Positions 1 to 4,990 of a DNA stretch of 6,311 nt are shown one piece after another (the first letter of the stretch is position 1; each line of letters opens with the position of its first letter). The position numbers and the translations under genes were made by a program. The DNA comes from an uncultured Actinomycetes bacterium (GTDB lineage: Bacteria; Actinomycetota; Acidimicrobiia; Acidimicrobiales; Acidimicrobilacustridaceae). Below the pieces are notes generated by a model. It had not been told where the DNA came from, did not search any database, and worked only from the letters and a program-made list of their open reading frames with translations. The DNA lies in the NCBI GenBank assembly GCA_945957335.1, contig CAMFLJ010000226.1, positions 1 through 6,311 of the forward strand. The letters are read 5' to 3'.

Positions 1-228
1 GTCCACGACGGCCAACCCCCACCCGACCCGGCCATCCGACCCGATGCGACCGACGTCCCACAGGGCGAGCCACCACCGGCAGCCGAACGCTCGGCGGATG
101 CTTCGCCGACCACGCCAGCACCGAGAGCGACAGGGACGAAGACGCCGACACCGACGAGGGTCGAGGCCCGAGCGCGGGCCATCGCCGATCGGGCCCGAAG
201 TCAGGGCGCACTCTTCGACACCGGCTGA
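1..228 (+). CDS. C-terminal tail of an unrecognised protein (5' end outside window)
   Basis: Frame 1 is open from the left edge to a TGA at 226-228, giving 75 residues. The first part is Pro/Ala/Thr/Asp-rich and probably disordered. It is followed by a short Arg/Ala-rich helix-like stretch (RVEARARAIADRARSQ) and the extreme C-terminus QGALFDTG. About 72% of third codon positions are G or C, and the composition is more protein-like than in the overlapping Arg-rich plus-strand frame. This is what a linker plus terminal peptide would look like; no catalytic domain is visible. QGALF fits the loose QxxLF pattern of bacterial sliding-clamp-binding peptides, which hints at a DNA replication or repair protein, but this is inference from five residues. 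The product cannot be named without the upstream sequence. The next gene is convergent, so this is the last gene of its transcript here. Confidence 0.55.
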   Translation, partial: VHDGQPPPDPAIRPDATDVPQGEPPPAAERSADASPTTPAPRATGTKTPTPTRVEARARAIADRARSQGALFDTG

Positions 229-282
229 GGTCGACCGGCCGAGACCGGCCGCAGGGAAGACTCGACCAGGTCGGTCTGGCGT

Positions 283-298
283 CGAGCCGACCGGCTCG
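283..298. terminator. Possible hairpin terminator between convergent genes
   Basis: CGAGCC (283-288) and GGCTCG (293-298) form a perfect 6-bp GC-rich stem with a GACC tetraloop, in the 75-bp gap between two convergent reading frames (TGA at 226-228 on plus; TGA at 304-306 on minus). Neither strand has a T-run after the stem, so this is not a textbook intrinsic terminator. In GC-rich actinobacteria such stems may still terminate transcription, and similar stems also arise by chance. Confidence 0.3.
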
Positions 299-303
299 GG
301 CCG

Positions 304-924
304 TCAGCCGTCGGCGAGCACGGTGGCAGCCAGGGCGATGCGGTGGTCCTTGGCCCACGGTGGACCGAGCTCCGCACGGGGCCCGAGCAGCACGTCGTCG
401 GCTCGCGCCCCGAGGAGAGAACGAGCCTCGGCCTCGACCCGGGCGTGGTCGTAGAGGTGCACCACCCAGCCCCGGGCGGCGGCGTCGGCGGCGAGCACCT
501 CGAGGTACATCACCGAGTCGGCCCGGCTCTCGTGGGGCGGCCGGCGCAACGAGACGATGTCAGCCGGCAGGTCCGTCGACCAGGTCCGCAACGAGATCGA
601 GGTCACCGAGCCGCCGCGCTCGGCGGCGACGGCCGCCAGCCCGTCGAGTGCGACGTGGGTCGAGCGTTCCACCGACGCGCGCACCTCGGCGACGAGCGCG
701 GCCAACGCGTCGTCGTCGAGCTCCGGGCCGGATCGGTGCATCTCGTGGGCGCCGCCCTCGTGGTGCACCGGCGCCACCGGGAGGCCGGGCTCGATCAGCT
801 CGATCCGGCTCCGGCCGACGACCCGGTGGTCGTCGTCGGCCACCACGGCGACGGCCCACCCCAGGTGGTGTGCGATCCCCAGGCGCATCCGCAGAGTGTG
901 CCGTCCCGCTGCACGACCCGCCAC
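304..924 (-). CDS. Conserved-looking hypothetical protein, possible RNase H/RuvC-like fold
   Basis: I do not recognise a named family, although I recall similar uncharacterised proteins of about 160-200 residues in other bacteria. The frame opens with GTG at 924 (206 residues). An in-frame ATG at 888 would give 194 residues and starts exactly at the conserved-looking MRLGIAHHLGWAVAVV, so 888 may be the true start; neither start has a clear Shine-Dalgarno. Counting from 888, residues 2-32 look like a beta hairpin (LGIAHHLGWAVAVV, then VVGRSRIELI), the layout of the first strands of RuvC/RNase H folds, where LGIDPG..GW is usual. Here the catalytic Asp position is Ala-His. Residues 121-149 (SRADSVMYLEVLAADAAARG and VHLYD) form a helix plus strand, and the C-terminus GPPWAKDHRIALAATVLA resembles the final acidic helix of such folds. 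There are several His residues (7, 8, 42, 43, 48, 51, 144, 148, 182). No signal peptide or membrane segment is seen, so it is probably cytoplasmic. It follows tspO by 16 bp (52 bp from the ATG), so the two are likely co-transcribed. Function unknown. Confidence 0.75.
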   Translation of the reverse strand: MAGRAAGRHTLRMRLGIAHHLGWAVAVVADDDHRVVGRSRIELIEPGLPVAPVHHEGGAHEMHRSGPELDDDALAALVAEVRASVERSTHVALDGLAAVAAERGGSVTSISLRTWSTDLPADIVSLRRPPHESRADSVMYLEVLAADAAARGWVVHLYDHARVEAEARSLLGARADDVLLGPRAELGPPWAKDHRIALAATVLADG

Positions 925-940
925 GGCCTGGGTCTGGGCC

Positions 941-1504
941 TCAGTTCAGGACGAGCACCGCCACGTTCAGGCTGGCGGCGAAGGCCACCCAGGCGAGGTA
1001 CGGCACGAGCAGCCACGCCGCCAGCGGACGGAGAGGGCGGAACAGCATGATCGTCGCCACGATGGAGGCGAGCAGCGCGGCGATCACCACCACTCCCCCG
1101 CCGGGGGACTCGAGCCCGAAGAACACCACCGACCACGCCAGGTTGAGGGCGAGCTGCACGACGTAGGCCACCAGCGCCACCCGCACCTCACGGCGCCGGA
1201 CGCCCTCCCGCACCACCAGCCACGCGGCCACGGCCATCAGCACGTAGAGCAGCGTCCACACCGGGCCGAACACCGCGTCGGGCGGGTTCCACGGCGGCTT
1301 CTCGATCGTCCGGTACCACGAGCCCGCACCGGTGGCGGTGGCCGACCCGCCGACGGCGGCCACCACCGCGACCAGCACGAGGCTGAGGACGAGGCCGAGC
1401 GGCCCCTCGACCAGCGGTCGGTGCCTCGACCGGTCGTCGGTGGCGCCGGTCGAGTCGGTCGGGTTGGTAGGGCCGGTGCGAGAGGTGGGGGTCGCCGTCT
1501 GCAT
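941..1504 (-). CDS. tspO: TspO/MBR family tryptophan-rich sensory membrane protein
   Basis: TspO proteins are five-helix inner-membrane proteins that bind porphyrins and related ligands and affect tetrapyrrole and stress responses. From ATG 1504 the protein has 187 residues. The hallmark segment WYRTIEKPPWNPPDAVFGPV lies at residues 63-82, followed by WTLLY. Further family motifs are QLALNLAWS (117-125) and PYLAWVAFAASLN (168-180). Predicted membrane helices lie near 36-55, 78-98, 108-130, 136-153 and 161-186. An in-frame GTG at 1513 is possible, but ATG 1504 has AGGTG six bases upstream and is preferred. The first 30 or so residues are hydrophilic and Thr/Pro/Asp/Arg-rich, making this longer than compact TspO proteins (about 155-160 residues). 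It is divergent from the VOC gene and followed closely by the hypothetical gene ending at 304. The ligand and physiological role cannot be read from sequence. Confidence 0.95.
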   Translation of the reverse strand: MQTATPTSRTGPTNPTDSTGATDDRSRHRPLVEGPLGLVLSLVLVAVVAAVGGSATATGAGSWYRTIEKPPWNPPDAVFGPVWTLLYVLMAVAAWLVVREGVRRREVRVALVAYVVQLALNLAWSVVFFGLESPGGGVVVIAALLASIVATIMLFRPLRPLAAWLLVPYLAWVAFAASLNVAVLVLN

Positions 1505-1510
1505 GGGCTG

Positions 1511-1515
1511 CACCT
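1511..1515 (-). promoter_or_regulatory. Shine-Dalgarno-like AGGTG of tspO
   Basis: On the minus strand AGGTG lies six bases before ATG 1504. It includes most of the alternative GTG codon at 1511-1513, which itself has no upstream AGG or GAG element. This supports the ATG start. Confidence 0.45.
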
Positions 1516-1547
1516 ACCCGTCGACTGCCTCTCCCGCCCCTCCACTG

Positions 1548-1559
1548 GACGGGCCCGTC
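1548..1559. promoter_or_regulatory. 12-bp perfect palindrome in the tspO/VOC divergent promoter region
   Basis: GACGGGCCCGTC reads identically on both strands and lies about midway in the 84-bp gap between the divergent starts (1504 minus, 1589 plus). Position and symmetry suit an operator for a dimeric regulator controlling one or both genes. GC-rich palindromes of this length are expected a few times by chance in a window this size, so the functional call is tentative. Confidence 0.3.
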
Positions 1560-1576
1560 GGCGAGGCGTTCGTGGC

Positions 1577-1582
1577 CAGAAT
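1577..1582 (+). promoter_or_regulatory. Possible -10 element of a leaderless VOC mRNA
   Basis: CAGAAT matches the -10 consensus TATAAT at four positions and ends six bases before ATG 1589. That spacing would put the transcription start on the A of the ATG. There is no Shine-Dalgarno in front of the gene, which fits a leaderless transcript. No good -35 box is seen at 16-18 bp. Confidence 0.25.
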
Positions 1583-1588
1583 GTCGCC

Positions 1589-1957
1589 ATGCCGGTGCAC
1601 TCCATCCACCACGTGCAGCTCGCCATGCCGGCCGGCGGCGAGGAGCAGGCACGTCGCTTCTACGGCGAGCTGCTCGGCATCCCCGAGGCGCCGAAGCCCC
1701 CGAACCTGGCCGCCCGCGGCGGCTGCTGGTTCGAGTCCGACACGATCCGGGTGCACCTCGGCGTCGAGGCCGACTTCCGTCCGGCGAAGAAGGCCCATCC
1801 GGCGCTCCTGGTGACCGACCTCCCGTCGCTGGTCCGGGAGCTTCGCGCCGCCGGCGTCGAGATCGCCGACGACGAGCCGCTCGCGGGCTTCGACCGCGTG
1901 TACGTGCACGATCCGTTCGGCAACCGCCTCGAGCTCCTCGAGCCGGCAGCCGACTGA
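1589..1957 (+). CDS. VOC family protein (glyoxalase/bleomycin-resistance/dioxygenase fold)
   Basis: This is a complete 122-residue single-domain vicinal-oxygen-chelate protein. The family includes glyoxalase I, FosA-type resistance enzymes and extradiol dioxygenases; most members coordinate a divalent metal and act as cytoplasmic dimers. Visible features are SIHHVQLAMPAG at the N-terminus (strand 1 with His7/His8), ARRFYGELLGIPE (helix 1, residues 21-33), GGCWFE, IRVHLGV (His56), AHPALLVTDL (69-78), and the closing YVHDPFGNRLELLEP (105-119) with Glu115. His7 or His8, His56 and Glu115 are in the order and rough spacing of the metal ligands of FosA-type enzymes, so a metal site is plausible; that is inference. 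The frame stays open far upstream as an antisense effect of GC-rich DNA, but homology begins at ATG 1589. No ribosome binding site is visible. The substrate is unknown: members of this subgroup are usually annotated only as glyoxalase or VOC family. Confidence 0.92.
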   Translation: MPVHSIHHVQLAMPAGGEEQARRFYGELLGIPEAPKPPNLAARGGCWFESDTIRVHLGVEADFRPAKKAHPALLVTDLPSLVRELRAAGVEIADDEPLAGFDRVYVHDPFGNRLELLEPAAD

Positions 1958-2043
1958 CCGCACCGACCCTCGACACCGGCCCCGTCCGATCGAGCGGCAA
2001 GAGCCGGACTGCAGGCCAACCGGAGCCCGGGCCCCGGCCGCGG

Positions 2044-2718
2044 TCAGGCGGCGAGGACGCCGTCGGTGATGGTGACGGTGCGGTCGGCGTAGCGGGTCAT
2101 GCGCTGGTCGTGGGTGACGATGACGGCGGCCGTGTCGCGGCTCTTCACCTCGGACACGATCAGCTCCATCACCTGCTCGCCGAGCTTGGTGTCGAGCGCC
2201 GAGGTGGGCTCGTCGATCAGCACCAGCGCCGGCTCGTTCATCAGCGCCCGGCCGATCGCCACCCGCTGGCGCTCGCCACCCGACATCTGACCCGGCAGGT
2301 TGTCGACCCGGTGCGAGAGCCCGAGTTCGTCGAGCAGCTTCTCGGCCCGGGCCTTGGCGTCCTTGTGCGACCGGCTCGACCCGAAGTCGTTCACGATCAT
2401 CAGGTTCTCGCGGGCGGTGAGGAACGGCACCAGGTTCACGGCCTGGAACACGAAGCCGACGGAGTCGCGCCGGAAGGCGGTGAGCTGCTTGGCCGAGTAG
2501 GTCGAGATGTCCTGACCACCGACCACGACCGTGCCCTCCGACGGCGTGAGCAGCCCGCCGGAGATCGAAAGCAGGGTGGTCTTGCCCGAGCCCGACGGGC
2601 CGACCAGGGCGAGGATCTCGTCGTCGCCGACCTCGAGGGTGGCGTGGTCGAGCGCGACGATCTCGGCGTCGCCCGAGGTGTAGGTCTTGCGCACGCTGCT
2701 GAGCTCGAGAGCGGCCAC
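2044..2718 (-). CDS. ABC transporter ATP-binding protein (MacB/LolD/DevA-type)
   Basis: This 224-residue nucleotide-binding subunit hydrolyses ATP on the cytoplasmic face to drive the two FtsX-type permeases encoded just upstream. In order: Walker A GPSGSGKT (40-47), Q-loop FVFQ (Gln92) followed by NLVPFLTARENL, ABC signature MSGGERQR (145-152), Walker B LVLIDEP with Asp169 and catalytic Glu170, D-loop SALD (173-176), and switch His203 in VTHDQR. All motifs needed for ATPase activity are present, and the length is normal for this class. The start is GTG 2718, chosen because GGAGG lies 8 bases upstream and the family's N-terminus (ALELSSVRKTYTSG) begins there; longer upstream readings are only the permease gene in another frame. 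It is the last gene of the operon, 26 bp after permease B's stop. The substrate cannot be inferred from this subunit. Confidence 0.97.
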   Translation of the reverse strand: MAALELSSVRKTYTSGDAEIVALDHATLEVGDDEILALVGPSGSGKTTLLSISGGLLTPSEGTVVVGGQDISTYSAKQLTAFRRDSVGFVFQAVNLVPFLTARENLMIVNDFGSSRSHKDAKARAEKLLDELGLSHRVDNLPGQMSGGERQRVAIGRALMNEPALVLIDEPTSALDTKLGEQVMELIVSEVKSRDTAAVIVTHDQRMTRYADRTVTITDGVLAA

Positions 2719-2726
2719 GAGGGGTT

Positions 2727-2731
2727 CCTCC
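2727..2731 (-). promoter_or_regulatory. Ribosome binding site GGAGG for the ATPase GTG start
   Basis: GGAGG on the minus strand lies 8 bases before GTG 2718, in the 26-bp gap after the permease B stop. It fixes the non-ATG start of the ATPase. Confidence 0.8.
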
Positions 2732-2744
2732 GAAGATTGGTCGA

Positions 2745-3848
2745 CTACCCGATCGCCGACGCAGGGTCGACGCGGACGACACGGCGCAGCGACACCGCTG
2801 CGCCCAGGGCGGACATGACGACGAGCCCCACGGCGATCTGCACCGCACGCGCGGGCTCCATGGCGACGGGGATCTCGGCGGGAAGGACGAGGGTGAGCAA
2901 CCACATGAGCACGCCCCCGATCACGAACGAGACGAGGGCGACGATCACGGCCTGGATCACCACGCCCCCGAAGATCTGGCGGCTCGAGGCGCCGATCGCC
3001 TTGAGCACCGAGTAGAGGCCGATGCGCTCGAGGGTGAGCAGGGCGAAGAACAGCGCCACCACCAGGCCGGCCACGAAGAGCGTGACGTAGATGATCGCCG
3101 AGAAGGTGGAGTTCTGCTCCTTGATCCCGGGCAGCGCCTGCACGGCCTCGCTCTTGGTGAGCGTCGAGGTGGCCCCGCCGGTGGCGGCGTCGATGGCGTC
3201 GGCGACGGTCGTGGCGTCGGCCCCGCTGTCGAGCTTCACGGTGAGCCCCTGGAACGTGTCGGGCGGCAGGTTCGAGTCGGGCCGGGAGTCGGCGAGCACC
3301 TCGCGCCAGGTGTCGGGCTGCACGAAGAACCCGCCCTGCTGCAGGTAGTCGGTGTCGGACACCCAGCCGGTGACGGTGATCGGTGTCTTGGCCGAGCCGA
3401 CGAGGAGGGTGTCCCCGACGTCGACGCCGAAGGCCTGGAGGCTACGGTCGGCCAGTGCCTGGTCGGGCGCCAGGCTCACGTCGGAGGGCATCGACGACAC
3501 GGGCAGCTGGAACGCGGTGACCGACAGGTTCACCAGGTCGGTCTTGTCGGGCAGCTGGCCACCCACGAGGGCGACGCCGATGCCGCCGGTGGCGCTCACA
3601 CCGGGCACGGCCTCGACCTTCGCCCGCACCTCGGGGTCGATGCGCGAGCGGATGAGCGAGTCCTTGGCGTCGGAGGAGTAGACGACGAGCTCGCCGGGCT
3701 GCGAGCGCAGCAGGCCGGTGGAGCCGATGAACAGCCCGTCGAGCAGGCCGCCGAGGAACAGGAGCAGCACCGACAGCAGCACCAGCGACGAGCCGGCGAT
3801 GGCGAACCGCAGCGGCTTGCGGCGCAGCTCGACGAGACCGAGCTTCAT
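2745..3848 (-). CDS. ABC transporter permease B, MacB/FtsX/DevC-like
   Basis: A 367-residue integral membrane subunit with the type VII (MacB/FtsX) layout: an N-terminal basic amphipathic stretch (ELRRKPLRF), TM1 at about 17-40, a periplasmic/extracellular domain of about 200 residues (about 41-248), then TM2 (250-272), a coupling segment (LYSVLKAIGASSRQI, about 278-292), TM3 (292-320) and TM4 (335-355), ending in RVDPASAIG. The LKAIGAS and VDPA motifs are typical of FtsX-domain permeases. The start ATG 3848 overlaps the previous stop as ATGA and has GGAGG six bases upstream; the open frame before it is an antiparallel artefact of the neighbouring gene. It resembles permease A along its whole length (LLxSQPGELVVYS versus LENQSGTVLVFS; LTKSEAVQALPG versus LTRSQAVNEAPG), so the two arose by duplication and probably form a heterodimer with the ATPase downstream. 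It belongs to the same operon; substrate unknown. Confidence 0.95.
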   Translation of the reverse strand: MKLGLVELRRKPLRFAIAGSSLVLLSVLLLFLGGLLDGLFIGSTGLLRSQPGELVVYSSDAKDSLIRSRIDPEVRAKVEAVPGVSATGGIGVALVGGQLPDKTDLVNLSVTAFQLPVSSMPSDVSLAPDQALADRSLQAFGVDVGDTLLVGSAKTPITVTGWVSDTDYLQQGGFFVQPDTWREVLADSRPDSNLPPDTFQGLTVKLDSGADATTVADAIDAATGGATSTLTKSEAVQALPGIKEQNSTFSAIIYVTLFVAGLVVALFFALLTLERIGLYSVLKAIGASSRQIFGGVVIQAVIVALVSFVIGGVLMWLLTLVLPAEIPVAMEPARAVQIAVGLVVMSALGAAVSLRRVVRVDPASAIG

Positions 3849-4969
3849 GCCAGGCCTCCCGCGTTCTGCCGGTTCATGACGTCGGCCGGGTCGATGCGCC
3901 CGACCCGCAGCAGCGTGAACAGCGAGCCGACCAGCGAGAGCAGCACGACCCCGACCGCGGTGACGACCATCGTCGTCGGCTCGAGCGAGATGGGCAGGCC
4001 GGCGGAGGCGCCCTTCACCGCCCCCAGGGTGAGGAGGATGCCGACCACGAGCCCCACCCCCACCACCAGGAAGATCTGCTTGAGCAGCGCCTTCACGAGG
4101 TAGCTGGTCGGGGCGCCCACCGCCCGCAGCACGGTGAGGGTCGACTGCTTCTGCACGGTGAGGATGAGGAAGAAGAAGCCGATCACCACCGCCACCACGA
4201 GGAAGGCGAGGACCAGGATCAGCTGGAACGACGTGTTCACCGACGACACGCCCGGCGCCTCGTTGACGGCCTGGCTGCGGGTGAGCGCCTGCACGCCGTC
4301 GACCTGCTCGTTCACCGACGCGGCCAGCTGCGAGGCGCTCACGCCGGGGGCCGGGGTGAGGGCGATCACCGAGGGCAGCACCGCGGTGGCGTCGGGGTTC
4401 GACGCCTTGCGCAGGGCGGTGTAGCCGTCGAAGGTGACCCACAGGGTGGGCGCCACGGAGAACCGGCTGCGCTCGGTGAGCCCGACGATGGTGAGGGTGA
4501 TGCCGCCGTCGACGCTGGTGACGGTGTCGCCGAGGCCGAACCCGTCGGACGCGTCCTCCTTGGAGGCAACCGCCTCGGTCGGGGTGGTCGGCAGGCGACC
4601 CTCGACCAGACGGGTGGGCTCGCCGGGGCCACCGGGCTGGAAGCCGAAGATCGAGGCGTCGACGTCGGTGCCCTTGGCCTCGATGGTGAAGGTGCCCTCG
4701 GCCAGCCCGGCCGAGGAGCCCACGCCCTCGACGGCGGCGATCTGGGCCTGCTCGGGCGGGAGGATGACGCTGCCCGACACGTTCTTGCGGGCCTCCTCGG
4801 AGAACACCAGCACCGTGCCCGACTGGTTCTCGAGGGCGCCGGTGAAGCTCAACAGCAGCGACCCGAGCAGCGCCTGCTGGAAGAGGATGAGGAAGACGAG
4901 CAGACCGACTGCTCCGGAGAGGAGCCCGAACCGGAGCTTCGCTCGCCTGATCTCCTTGCCCGCCAACAT
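3845..4969 (-). CDS. ABC transporter permease A, MacB/FtsX/DevC-like
   Basis: First gene of the transporter operon, 374 residues from ATG 4969. It starts with MLAGKEIRRAKLRFGLL, the usual basic lead-in of DevC/MacB permeases. TM1 lies at about 15-40 and an extracytoplasmic domain at about 41-245. That domain includes LVEGRLPTTPTEAVASKE and GFGLGDTVT, as in MacB periplasmic domains. TM2 lies at 249-271, a coupling helix region with LRAVGAP at 281-287, TM3 at 299-319, TM4 at 332-354, and a RIDPADVM C-terminal motif. An alternative GTG at 5026 would overlap the upstream methyltransferase gene and add residues unlike the family, so ATG 4969 is preferred. No Shine-Dalgarno precedes it; a TAACCT element 8 bases before the ATG could serve a leaderless or short-leader transcript. 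Permease B starts inside its stop codon (4-bp overlap), so translation is probably coupled. The visible operon has no adaptor/membrane-fusion protein, as is common for Gram-positive systems. Confidence 0.95.
   Translation of the reverse strand: MLAGKEIRRAKLRFGLLSGAVGLLVFLILFQQALLGSLLLSFTGALENQSGTVLVFSEEARKNVSGSVILPPEQAQIAAVEGVGSSAGLAEGTFTIEAKGTDVDASIFGFQPGGPGEPTRLVEGRLPTTPTEAVASKEDASDGFGLGDTVTSVDGGITLTIVGLTERSRFSVAPTLWVTFDGYTALRKASNPDATAVLPSVIALTPAPGVSASQLAASVNEQVDGVQALTRSQAVNEAPGVSSVNTSFQLILVLAFLVVAVVIGFFFLILTVQKQSTLTVLRAVGAPTSYLVKALLKQIFLVVGVGLVVGILLTLGAVKGASAGLPISLEPTTMVVTAVGVVLLSLVGSLFTLLRVGRIDPADVMNRQNAGGLA
3855..3859 (-). promoter_or_regulatory. Ribosome binding site GGAGG for permease B
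   Basis: GGAGG on the minus strand lies six bases before ATG 3848, within the last codons of permease A. It supports the short ATGA-overlap start over any longer reading. Confidence 0.8.
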
Positions 4970-4977
4970 GTGGGAGC

Positions 4978-4990
4978 AGGTTAGCGCTAA
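4978..4990 (-). promoter_or_regulatory. Candidate promoter/operator of the ABC transporter operon
   Basis: In the 17-bp gap between the methyltransferase stop and permease A, the minus strand carries TAACCT (4978-4983), which fits the minimal TAnnnT -10 pattern and ends 8 bases before ATG 4969. It overlaps TTAGCGCTAA (4981-4990), a perfect 10-bp palindrome that also covers the methyltransferase stop codon (4987-4989). The spot is AT-richer than its surroundings. No convincing -35 box is seen 16-18 bp upstream. A dimeric repressor bound here would block the -10 element; this is inference from geometry only. Confidence 0.4.

Noticed and set aside
44..454. A 136-codon plus-strand frame covering the left part of the window
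   Set aside because: Arg/Pro/Ser-rich with no domain-like pattern. It overlaps the better-supported frame-1 tail (1-228) and the antisense hypothetical gene.
557..1588. A long plus-strand open frame running through the hypothetical and tspO genes into the VOC gene, as if a large fusion protein
   Set aside because: The upstream part is low-complexity Arg/His/Gly/Pro sequence antisense to clear genes. Homology starts only at ATG 1589. Stop codons are simply rare in such GC-rich DNA.
1514..2043. Minus-strand open frame crossing the VOC gene and the end of the ATPase gene
   Set aside because: It is antisense to the VOC gene, and in the ATPase part an off-frame reading. No coherent protein features.
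1958..2043. Terminator in the convergent gap between the VOC gene and the ATPase
   Set aside because: Only short or loop-less symmetric elements are present (CGGC-AAGA-GCCG at 1995-2006; the 8-bp palindrome at 2025-2032), with no T-run on either strand. Too weak to call.
2110..3015. A 301-codon plus-strand frame opposite the ATPase and permease B
   Set aside because: Antisense to an ATPase with every ABC motif intact; the predicted product is His/Arg/Gly-rich and shows no family features.
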